Shown here one piece after another: positions 6,577-13,261 of a DNA stretch of 14,449 bases (position 1 is its first letter; the number at the start of each line of letters is the position of its first letter). The DNA is taken from NCBI GenBank assembly GCA_041487535.1, contig JBGPNM010000029.1, positions 1 through 14,449 on the forward strand, written 5' to 3'. The DNA is from JANWHZ01 sp041487535. Lineage in GTDB: Bacteria; Patescibacteriota; Saccharimonadia; Saccharimonadales; UBA4665. A program made the translations under genes and the position numbers. The notes under the pieces were generated by a model, which had not been told where the DNA came from, did not search any database, and saw only the letters and a program-made list of their open reading frames with translations.

Positions 6577-8919
6577 CTACGTCCCGTAATTGCTCAGGAG
6601 GATTGACAGGTCGAGCACGCTGACCGTGCCATCGTGGTTCAGGTCAGCGGCAGCATAATTTGTACCGTAATGGGAAAGGAGGATTGACAGGTCAAAGATA
6701 TCCACGTTGCCATCGCCGTTGATGTCTCCTGTCTTCGCCGCTCCCACCGTCACCACCGCACTAGCACTACCGCTCCCCCCCGCCCCCGTACAGCTCAAGG
6801 TATAGGTGGTAGTGGCGGTCGGTGAGACGGATTGGCTGCCGCTGGTTGCTTTACTGCCGCTCCAGCCGCCGCTGGCGCTGCACGAGGTCGCGTTGGTACT
6901 GCTCCAGGTCAGGGTCGAACTGGCACCGCTCGTGATGCTGGCCGGCGAAGCAACCAGGGTGACGGTGGGTATTGCCGTACTAAAACACCCATCCCCCGTT
7001 CCGGTCGGCGTACAGGTCTGGGAGAGTAATACTTCATCAACCTTCACCCCGGCCTGGTTGCCAATGAGGGTAATGGTATGACTGCCGGCTGACAATGACT
7101 GGGTAGTACTACTGCCTTGTGGTAGTACCCAATCCCAGGTATTAGTACTAGTGGTATCGCTTACTTGGTACGGACAGCCGTTGTCGATCTGGAGGTAGTA
7201 GGAGTTGGCTGAGGATGACGGGACCATCAGGCGGGACCACAGGGAGTAGGTGCCGGTGGAGGGGATGGTAAGGGTGGCGGTGGATTGGCCGGCGCCGCCG
7301 GGTGGGATTGCCGTACAAGCTTGTACGGCGCCGACGTTAATAGTCCCTAACGGATAGCTCCCGTCAGCCAGCCTGCCGGTATTGGCAAGCGCAAGCGGCT
7401 TATAGTACGAATTTGGGTCAAGGATTTGCACCGAAACGGTGTACGCGCCGCTTGGGACGGTACTAGGCAGGGTGAATGTATCCGGCACCGTTTTTGCATC
7501 GTTTCCTGTTGAAGCTGCGGTAAACGGTACTTGCAAGTCAAGGCTCGACTTGCCCTGCCATGCAATATTGCCCGAACCATCTCTGAGCTGTACCATGACA
7601 TTCCACGGAATATAGGCCGGCGCGTAGTTGACATTTGTCCACTGGCCGGTAACCGCAAAAGATTGTCCCGGAATAAGCGTAGCCGGAATGGTCAAATTAT
7701 TAACCTCAAAACGGTAGCCTGATGATTTGTAGTTTAGCAGCATTAGATTCTGATCGGTCGTACTGTAATTGCTGAATGACTGAATGTTGCCTTCCCCATC
7801 GCCAATCAGGGAGGCGTGATAAGCAACAATGTCTTGCTGCGATAGTTGAAAGTCGGGGTTGTTGCAATATTCAAAGTACAGAGGTGAAGTCGTCCAGCGG
7901 TTATGCTCAAGGGGATTATTATCCAAATCTGTCCGCGCCCCGCCAAGAGCCGCATAGCCAAGGCAGTCAATCCGGACGCCGGTCGGCTTCGAGCGCTGGG
8001 CCTGCAGGGCATAATTGAGCGAGTCCTGGTAATTGGTTAACATCAGAAAACGCTTATTGGGAAATGCCGCGAACTGCATATCAATGAGCGCCTGCCTGTT
8101 TGCGGCAGTCATGTCCGCCCCGCCGCACGAGGTATTCCATTCACCGTAGCAACCTTCATAACTCATATCGAGTAAATCGATACGGGGATCGTTGGCGTAG
8201 CGCTGTGAGAGTGCGTCAAGCATTGCTTGAACTCTTTGGAGATAATACGGGTTATTGAAGTCAACGTTTGTTCCGCCGCCAACGACCGTACTTAAGTACG
8301 AAGGCAAACATGCCGTTGAGTTAAAGTCATTTTCCGGCATGATACGCCAGCCGAACGAGCCGCCATTTGTTTGTGCGGTTGCGGCCAAATTGTCGATCAG
8401 CGAAAAGTTATATACTCCTTGTGAGGTTTCGATACTGCTCCAACACCAGCGGTGAGAATATTGCACCAGCGGAAAATTAGGCGGCGGCGATTCGCCGTTG
8501 TAATACTCCGGTCCGCGCATGGGATTTCCAATTTCCGTGTTAGAGAACGGAATAGTTGCCGGGCTAAACGTGGTATTTGAGCCGGACCCGGTTGCGCTGC
8601 CGAACTGAACATAATTGGCCGTGGTGCTGGTGCCTGACGCGCTGGGATTATACCCAGTCGTTACCGGCCCTGTCAGGCTGCCGTTTTCGGCTTCGAGCCG
8701 GGCGGAATCGCTGCTGAGGGCGGAGCTCGGCCGGTTGTTACTGTGGTTATGGATAAGAACGATGCCGATAAGCAAATAGACGGCGAAACTCACGAGCAAC
8801 ACCGGCATAAGCGGCTTACGGCGATCGGCGATGGTCGTAAATTTGCGGAAAACGTAGCCCACAAGCCTTCGGGACGCTTCGCTGCTATCGTGTTTCAATT
8901 TGGGGTATCTTATTGCCAT
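6577..8919 (-). CDS. Membrane-anchored surface protein: DUF4832-like barrel, CBM-like, Ig-like and dockerin domains
   Basis: This 780-residue protein has a basic cytoplasmic tail (1-37) and a single membrane segment (PVLLVSFAVYLLIGIVLI, about 39-56) without a cleavage site, so the rest should face outward. Next come an 'AENGSLTGPV...YVQFG' half-motif (77-107) and a TIM-barrel-like region (about 130-400) opening NPMRGPEYY and containing SYEGCYGEWN (253-262), like the xxGEW motif of DUF4874/DUF4832 proteins; Glu255 or Glu260 may be catalytic. A beta domain follows (about 403-530), then a carbohydrate-binding-like domain (about 545-632), an Ig-like Ser/Thr-rich repeat (651-726) and two dockerin calcium loops (GDINGDGNVD at 731-740 and ADLNHDGTV at 758-766). 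The enzymatic substrate is unknown, plausibly a polysaccharide. No cohesin is seen in the window. The N-terminal TM combined with a C-terminal dockerin is the notable architecture. Confidence 0.85.
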   Translation of the reverse strand: MAIRYPKLKHDSSEASRRLVGYVFRKFTTIADRRKPLMPVLLVSFAVYLLIGIVLIHNHSNNRPSSALSSDSARLEAENGSLTGPVTTGYNPSASGTSTTANYVQFGSATGSGSNTTFSPATIPFSNTEIGNPMRGPEYYNGESPPPNFPLVQYSHRWCWSSIETSQGVYNFSLIDNLAATAQTNGGSFGWRIMPENDFNSTACLPSYLSTVVGGGTNVDFNNPYYLQRVQAMLDALSQRYANDPRIDLLDMSYEGCYGEWNTSCGGADMTAANRQALIDMQFAAFPNKRFLMLTNYQDSLNYALQAQRSKPTGVRIDCLGYAALGGARTDLDNNPLEHNRWTTSPLYFEYCNNPDFQLSQQDIVAYHASLIGDGEGNIQSFSNYSTTDQNLMLLNYKSSGYRFEVNNLTIPATLIPGQSFAVTGQWTNVNYAPAYIPWNVMVQLRDGSGNIAWQGKSSLDLQVPFTAASTGNDAKTVPDTFTLPSTVPSGAYTVSVQILDPNSYYKPLALANTGRLADGSYPLGTINVGAVQACTAIPPGGAGQSTATLTIPSTGTYSLWSRLMVPSSSANSYYLQIDNGCPYQVSDTTSTNTWDWVLPQGSSTTQSLSAGSHTITLIGNQAGVKVDEVLLSQTCTPTGTGDGCFSTAIPTVTLVASPASITSGASSTLTWSSTNATSCSASGGWSGSKATSGSQSVSPTATTTYTLSCTGAGGSGSASAVVTVGAAKTGDINGDGNVDIFDLSILLSHYGTNYAAADLNHDGTVSVLDLSILLSNYGT
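6596..6693 (-). repeat. Paired 17-nt repeats encoding the dockerin duplicated helix
   Basis: The same 17 bases (plus strand AGGAGGATTGACAGGTC) occur at 6596-6612 and 6677-6693. They encode the DLSILLS helix of each half of the dockerin. Exact nucleotide identity, including synonymous positions, suggests a fairly recent internal duplication or gene conversion between the two dockerin halves. Confidence 0.8.
7310..7329. repeat. Perfect 20-bp palindrome inside the dockerin protein gene
   Basis: GCCGTACAAGCTTGTACGGC reads identically on both strands. It lies in the segment encoding the linker (around VQACTAI) between the middle beta domain and the CBM-like domain. It may be a protein-binding site, a scar of domain shuffling or chance. 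A shorter perfect palindrome, GTACTTAAGTAC, is at 8288-8299 in the same gene. Confidence 0.6.
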
Positions 8920-9016
8920 GCTGCTTAATGCTTATGTTATTGTCCATTGTGAAAGACATACTCGCACAGTGTCAAGAACGATTTGCGTATATGCTATGAT
9001 CGTCCATGGATCTCCT

Positions 9017-10210
9017 TTACTCATCTGCGTTCGGCTCCTCTAGCAGCACTTGTTCGACAGATGCGCCAGACTCAGTCACCTTATCGGCCAGCCGCTGCGC
9101 TTTATCGAGCTTACTCTCGAGGGTACGGGATTTGCGGGAGGCCGAATCAATCGTATTAGTTGCCTGCACCAGCTTTTCGCGCGTTTTGTCCAGCAGGTCG
9201 CCAAACTTGCCGAATTCGCCCTTTATGGTGGTCAGCAGCTCCCATACATGTGACGTATGCTCGGCAATCGCCAGGGTGCGGAAACCCAGCTGGTAACTGG
9301 AAAGGATGGCCGCGATGGTGGTCGGCCCGGCCACGGTCACGCGGTACGTCGACTGCAGCAGCTCAAATAAGCCCGGCGATCGCAGCACTTCCGCGTACAG
9401 CCCTTCCGTCGGCACGTACAACACGGCGAAATCGGTTGTGGACGGCGGCAGAATATACTTTTCTTTGATGGATTTTGCCTCCAGCTTAATGCGAGCGGTC
9501 AGCGCTTTGCCTGCCAGCTCAACCTGCTCTATATCTCCTTTTTCCTCGGCCGCCACCAACCGCTGGTAGTCTTCCAGCGGAAACTTAGCGTCTATGGGTA
9601 AATAGATGAAGCCGTGCTTTGAGCTTTTATCCGGCAGTTTGATGGCAAAATCCACAGCGTCGCGGCTGCCGGCCGCCAGCGTGACCTGCTTTTCGTAATG
9701 GTCTTTTATAAACACCTGCTCCAGCAGGCTTTCCAGCTGCACCTCGCCCCAGGTTCCGCGCGTCTTCACGTTGGTAAGTACCCGCTTGAAGTCGCTGACG
9801 TCGCTGGCCAGCCCCTGCATTTCGCCCAGGCCCCGCTGTACTTGTTCCAGCCGCTCGCTCACCAGTTTGAAGCTGTCGCCGATGCGCTTTTCCAGCGTGC
9901 TTTGCAATTTTTCGTCAACCGTCAGACGCATTTTTTCCAGCTTTTCGGCGTTGTCTTTCTGCAGGCTTTCCAGCCGCCCCTCGACGGTTTTGCGGATCTG
10001 TTCCAGCTTCTCATCATTTTTGTCGCGCAATTGCTCGACGCGGCCGGTAAGTTCTACCCGCAGCTCTTTGTTGGCCTCGGTAAACTCCTTGCGGTTCTGG
10101 GCGAACTCCTGCCGCATCTGTCCGTCCAGCCCGGTTTTGGCCGGCCGAAATAATACAAACAATAAGGCGGCTAGATTAAAAACCCCCAACCCTAGCAATA
10201 GTTCCAGCAT
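9017..10210 (-). CDS. rmuC: DNA recombination protein RmuC
   Basis: This 397-residue RmuC homologue belongs to a family that limits inversions and rearrangements at inverted repeats and contains a PD-(D/E)XK-like nuclease core. An N-terminal hydrophobic segment (1-21) would tether it to the membrane. A long charged coiled coil spans about 30-130. The conserved core holds NVKTRGTWGEVQLESLLEQV (147-166), YLPIDAKFPLEDYQRL (203-218), PPSTTDFAVLYVPTEGLYAEV (about 255-275) and AGPTTIAAILSSYQLGF (294-310). The C-terminus is a charged helix and acidic tail. The ATG at 10210 has no clear Shine-Dalgarno site. A partial frameshifted copy of residues 334-355 lies 2.6 kb downstream, beyond the dockerin gene. 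The gap to the dockerin gene start is 97 nt and holds no obvious promoter or terminator. Confidence 0.95.
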   Translation of the reverse strand: MLELLLGLGVFNLAALLFVLFRPAKTGLDGQMRQEFAQNRKEFTEANKELRVELTGRVEQLRDKNDEKLEQIRKTVEGRLESLQKDNAEKLEKMRLTVDEKLQSTLEKRIGDSFKLVSERLEQVQRGLGEMQGLASDVSDFKRVLTNVKTRGTWGEVQLESLLEQVFIKDHYEKQVTLAAGSRDAVDFAIKLPDKSSKHGFIYLPIDAKFPLEDYQRLVAAEEKGDIEQVELAGKALTARIKLEAKSIKEKYILPPSTTDFAVLYVPTEGLYAEVLRSPGLFELLQSTYRVTVAGPTTIAAILSSYQLGFRTLAIAEHTSHVWELLTTIKGEFGKFGDLLDKTREKLVQATNTIDSASRKSRTLESKLDKAQRLADKVTESGASVEQVLLEEPNADE

Positions 10211-10257
10211 ATGTTTATCTTATCAGATTACGCGTGAGTATACCCCTTACAACCTAG

Positions 10258-10302
10258 TGACCCGGGACGAACCCGGGTCAAATAGGAAGCCTCACACTTC
10301 CT
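10258..10302. other. Two small hairpins between the DUF475 gene and rmuC
   Basis: A perfect 9-bp stem (TGACCCGGG at 10258-10266 and CCCGGGTCA at 10272-10280, 5-nt loop) is followed by a 6-bp stem (AGGAAG at 10284-10289 and CTTCCT at 10297-10302). They lie downstream of the DUF475 gene and upstream of rmuC on the minus strand. Neither has a T-run on either side, so they are not a classical intrinsic terminator. They could stabilise the DUF475 mRNA 3' end or mark a Rho-type end. Apart from these, I see nothing definite in 10211-10377. Confidence 0.5.
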
Positions 10303-10377
10303 GAATCAAGCTTATGCCTATATGCAACTATGCGCAAGCTCTAAAATTCACAACAGTTGATCCCCGCTGTGCATTGC

Positions 10378-11385
10378 TTATTTCGCTTCCAGCGCCTGCC
10401 GTGACGTTACGATAGCGGCGGCTATGATGCCCAGACACAGAAAGCCTGTCAGAAAATTGGGCACCTCTATAAAAGTGCCTAGCAGCATGGTCACCGCCAG
10501 GATGCCAATGGCGTAGTGTGCGCCATGCTCCAGATACCGGTATACTTCGAGCGTCCGGCGGCGAACCATATAGACCGTCAGCGAGCGCACCCATACCGCA
10601 CCCACGCCCAAGCCCAGGGCAATCAGCACTACCGCATTGGTAATGGCGAAGGCGCCGATGACGCCATCGAACGACAGACTGGCATCGAGTAGCTCCAGGT
10701 ACATGAAGGTAGCGAAAGCCGCCCAGCCGACACGCTTGACCACCGCACGGTTGCCAAAGAAATTGCCCATAAGTTCTATCAGACCGTTTATGCCTGCATA
10801 GATCAGCAACCCCGCGGTCCCAGCCACAAACGTCGTGCGGCCGTGCGTATTCTGGGGCAGCAGCGACAGGCAAACCACCACAGCAAACGCCAGCACTAAC
10901 GGCAGCCACCAGTTGGCAAACCGGCTGAGCGGGCGCTCGATAACTTGCAGCCATTTGATATCCCGTTCCGACATGAAGAAATGGAGGGTTAGCATCAGCA
11001 GGAAGGCGCCACCAAAGGCCATAATGGTAGGGTGCGCCAGCGCCAGCTTTTCGGCATAGACGTGCGGATGATGCAACGCCAAGTCAGCTACACCGCCTAG
11101 CGGCAAGTGTGCGCTCCACCCAACTATAACCAACGGCAGCAGCAGCCGCACGCCGAAGATAGCAATAACGATGCCCAGGCTCAAAAACAACTTTTGCCAC
11201 CGCCGGCTCAGCAGCTCCAGTACTTTGGCGTTAATAACAGCATTATCAAAGCTAAATGCCAGCTCTATGACTGCCAGGATCAGAAAAATAACGGTCGCGT
11301 TCCGCCCAAGAGCGCTCAGCACATATGCAAAGGCCAACGCAGTAAGCGCAGCAGGCAAAACAAAGCTACGCACTAGGTGGTTCAT
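10378..11385 (-). CDS. DUF475 family (TerC-like) integral membrane protein
   Basis: This is a 335-residue protein with about nine hydrophobic segments and no cleavable signal. It carries the two related acidic motifs of the DUF475/TerC group: VIELAFSFDNAVINAKVL (39-56) in an N-terminal helix and YLELLDASLSFDGVIGAFAI (229-248) in the second half. Such paired motifs place Glu41, Asp47, Glu231, Asp234 and Asp240 in the membrane, and the repeat suggests an inverted two-fold transporter like the LysE superfamily. Related TerC proteins have been linked to manganese export and metalation of secreted proteins; metal transport here is inference. The ATG at 11385 is weakly served: a TATGCT hexamer lies about 20 nt upstream and there is no clear ribosome site. 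The gene is divergent from the small orphan gene at 11512. Confidence 0.9.
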   Translation of the reverse strand: MNHLVRSFVLPAALTALAFAYVLSALGRNATVIFLILAVIELAFSFDNAVINAKVLELLSRRWQKLFLSLGIVIAIFGVRLLLPLVIVGWSAHLPLGGVADLALHHPHVYAEKLALAHPTIMAFGGAFLLMLTLHFFMSERDIKWLQVIERPLSRFANWWLPLVLAFAVVVCLSLLPQNTHGRTTFVAGTAGLLIYAGINGLIELMGNFFGNRAVVKRVGWAAFATFMYLELLDASLSFDGVIGAFAITNAVVLIALGLGVGAVWVRSLTVYMVRRRTLEVYRYLEHGAHYAIGILAVTMLLGTFIEVPNFLTGFLCLGIIAAAIVTSRQALEAK

Positions 11386-11451
11386 AGAATACTTACCATC
11401 CTAGCATACGCAAGGTAGACACGGTTAGCTACAACCTAAACGATATTGGAT

Positions 11452-11480
11452 TTGACTATTTTTAATAGTAGTTCTATAAT
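11452..11480 (+). promoter_or_regulatory. Near-consensus promoter with internal dyad for the small orphan gene
   Basis: The -35 is TTGACT (11452-11457) and the -10 is TATAAT (11475-11480), with a 17-nt spacer. This is the best sigma-70 type promoter in the window. A perfect dyad, ACTATT-TTT-AATAGT (11455-11469), overlaps the -35 and the spacer and could be an operator. The predicted start near 11487 leaves a 25-nt leader with an AGGA (11497-11500) before the ATG at 11512. Confidence 0.75.
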
Positions 11481-11511
11481 AAGCTTTACTTGAACAAGGA
11501 AGATAGTTGAC

Positions 11512-11832
11512 ATGGCAAACCAAGAAGAACTCACCAAGCCCACCCCCTACGAAATAGCATTTGCACAAACTACGGAATTGTTAGTCCAAGATTACACACC
11601 CGTAACCCCTTATAATATTGTTCCTCGATTAAATAAAGTTCTTGAGCACGGCGTAAACGAAGGAAAAGACACAATTGAAGCTTTAACAATTGTTGAAACT
11701 CTCGGAAGAGTATGTGTTGCACAAGCAAGATACCATAACGACTCCTCCGAGGACGTAGGTAGATTGACCGGCGTCGTTGCGGCGTACGAAGCACTAAAAG
11801 ACGCTCGGATAAAAAGACAGTCACGAGAATAG
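11512..11832 (+). CDS. Small hypothetical protein, AT-rich
   Basis: This is a 106-residue protein with no membrane segment, signal peptide or recognised domain. It is predicted to be mostly helical: residues 1-60 carry PTPYEIAFAQTTELLVQDYT and NIVPRLNKVLEHGVNEGKDT, and the C-terminal half IEALTIVETLGRVCVAQARY ends in a basic tail (ARIKRQSRE). Its base composition is visibly more AT-rich than its neighbours and its codons more A/T-ending. Together with its own strong promoter, this suggests recent acquisition or a distinct expression level. The ATG is supported by the promoter and a weak AGGA site. It may be a small regulatory or phage-derived protein, but I do not recognise it. Its stop is followed by 68 nt with no clear terminator before the convergent beta-helix gene. 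Confidence 0.75.
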   Translation: MANQEELTKPTPYEIAFAQTTELLVQDYTPVTPYNIVPRLNKVLEHGVNEGKDTIEALTIVETLGRVCVAQARYHNDSSEDVGRLTGVVAAYEALKDARIKRQSRE

Positions 11833-11900
11833 GGTGCCATTTTAAATTGACGATGGTCCTATGTAAACAACTAACGGGGCCTTACGCCAAAGACTTTAGG

Positions 11901-13067
11901 TCAACCATGCCTCGCGGGTTCGATGGACATATACCGCGGTTTCGGCAGGCGCCGTACTTGCAGCACGATTATGCCGGTTCCGAACCAAAGCACAGCGAGC
12001 GATACAAGCGCGCCGATAGACGGGATGAAGTAGCAAACCAGCAGCACGCTGGCGCCGAGCAGCATGATCAATAACGCATTATTCTCGGTTCTGCCCAGCA
12101 GCAAACGCCCCAGATAGTAGGCGGCGAACGGCGCAGCCAGGAACAGAACGACAAACCAGGCCAGCAGCAGCAAGATAGCGAGGGGGATGCCGATTACCGT
12201 AATCATCAGCACAATAACCGCTACCGGAACAACCATGCTGGCGATAAAACCAGTAAGCAGCGTCAGCCACGGATGGCTCATCGCTGTCTCGGTGGCTGTC
12301 TGGAACGTCCGCGGCACAAGCAGCACGAGCACCAACGTGGTTACTAGCAACGCCGCAAACAGATAGAACGCAAACGCCACGCTGCCGCGGACAAACGCCC
12401 CGAGGCGAACGGCGCTTCGTTCCTGCTTTGGCGGAGCCTGCCGGGTTATCCGCCCGCTTACAGTGGCTCCACTGTCACGCGCCAACAGGTTGGTGCTCGT
12501 ATAGGTGATATCACCGCCAACATGTGCGCCGTTGCCGAGCGACAACGACTGGTTGGCCGACTGGACATTCCGGCCAACCGTACCGTTGATTGTCACGTTC
12601 TGGGATCCAGCCATAAGATCACGCCCGACCATGCCATTTATGACCATGCTTTGGCCGGCGACTGAGGCGTCGCGGGCAATTTTGCCCCCCGAACCCACGG
12701 TAACATCTTGGCCCGCCGCACTCAAACTGCCTTGGATGGTTCCGTCCAGGTTTACGCTTTGGCCCGCTACCCGCACATCTCCCGTAACGGTGCCCGAGAT
12801 GTGAATATCCTGGGCGGCGCAAATCACATCGCCCATAACCGACCCGGTCACGCTCACACTTTGGCCAGCGCAGATAAGGTCACCCTGCACCGTGCCGGCA
12901 ATATCTATAGTCCGGCCGGCCGCATAGAGCGTCTTGTCCACCGTTTCGCCGGGCGCGACAGTTACATCATTGCCCGACCTAAAGCCCTCGGCATGCACCA
13001 TCGCCGCCCATCCGACGAGAGGCAGCGCTACAAGCAACCCTACAAGCAGTAGTTTTGTCTTGTTCAT
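11901..13067 (-). CDS. Exported beta-helix (bactofilin-like) protein with C-terminal membrane domain
   Basis: This is a 388-residue protein. MNKTKLLLVGLLVALPLVGW...VHAEG is a Sec signal peptide ending about residue 26. Residues about 50-200 hold roughly eight turns of a 17-residue repeat (such as GTVQGDLICAGQSVSVTGSV), a right-handed beta-helix like that of polymer-forming bactofilins. A short linker with basic residues follows, then three to five hydrophobic helices (about 225-250, 262-320 and 335-370) and a basic tail. Bactofilins are normally cytoplasmic; here the signal peptide would place the repeat domain outside. The ATG at 13067 is preferred to a GTG at 13070 because GGAGGAGG (complement of 13074-13081) ends 6 nt upstream. 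Function is unknown; a cell-envelope scaffold or a sensor is plausible. It is transcribed divergently from the sigma factor gene. Confidence 0.85.
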   Translation of the reverse strand: MNKTKLLLVGLLVALPLVGWAAMVHAEGFRSGNDVTVAPGETVDKTLYAAGRTIDIAGTVQGDLICAGQSVSVTGSVMGDVICAAQDIHISGTVTGDVRVAGQSVNLDGTIQGSLSAAGQDVTVGSGGKIARDASVAGQSMVINGMVGRDLMAGSQNVTINGTVGRNVQSANQSLSLGNGAHVGGDITYTSTNLLARDSGATVSGRITRQAPPKQERSAVRLGAFVRGSVAFAFYLFAALLVTTLVLVLLVPRTFQTATETAMSHPWLTLLTGFIASMVVPVAVIVLMITVIGIPLAILLLLAWFVVLFLAAPFAAYYLGRLLLGRTENNALLIMLLGASVLLVCYFIPSIGALVSLAVLWFGTGIIVLQVRRLPKPRYMSIEPARHG

Positions 13068-13073
13068 CACGTA

Positions 13074-13111
13074 CCTCCTCCGACAGTTCGCCGTTTATAC
13101 TTACTATTATA
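13074..13111 (-). promoter_or_regulatory. -10 element and strong ribosome binding site of the beta-helix gene
   Basis: A perfect TATAAT on the minus strand (complement of 13106-13111) is followed by a leader of about 30 nt ending in GGAGGAGG (complement of 13074-13081), 6 nt before the ATG. No good -35 hexamer is seen at 16-18 nt spacing, so an activator or an alternative sigma factor may be needed. Confidence 0.55.
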
Positions 13112-13170
13112 GCTCAAAGTACAAGTGGCTTCACCGAGGTTTCTGGCGTTCCTGCCGGCGAAGTGCGTAA

Positions 13171-13231
13171 ACCTGTACGGCGCCTGCAAACACAGCTTGC
13201 GAGCTACTACAAAAGATGATAATGTACAGGT
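13171..13231. promoter_or_regulatory. Inverted repeat in the divergent beta-helix/sigma intergenic region
   Basis: ACCTGTAC (13171-13178) and GTACAGGT (13224-13231) are perfect 8-bp inverted repeats about 45 nt apart. Between them lie a possible -35 TTGCGA (13197-13202) and -10 GATAAT (13218-13223) for the sigma gene; the 15-nt spacer is short. Further GTAC pairs follow before the start codon (GTACATTAGTAC, ending at 13261). These may be operator half-sites or an autoregulatory sigma site. This is inference from symmetry only. Confidence 0.4.
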
Positions 13232-13261
13232 AGAAACACAGTGGCAGGAGTACATTAGTAC

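Noticed and set aside
9006..9296. Plus-strand frame antisense to rmuC, preceded by a TATGAT hexamer five nt before its ATG
   Set aside because: It looks like a leaderless start but the protein is Ser-rich shadow sequence of the RmuC C-terminus. The -10 match is imperfect and there is no -35.
10258..10280. 9-bp hairpin as an intrinsic terminator or tRNA T-arm remnant
   Set aside because: There is no T-run on either strand. The loop is 5 nt rather than the 7-nt T-loop, and no acceptor or anticodon stem can be drawn.
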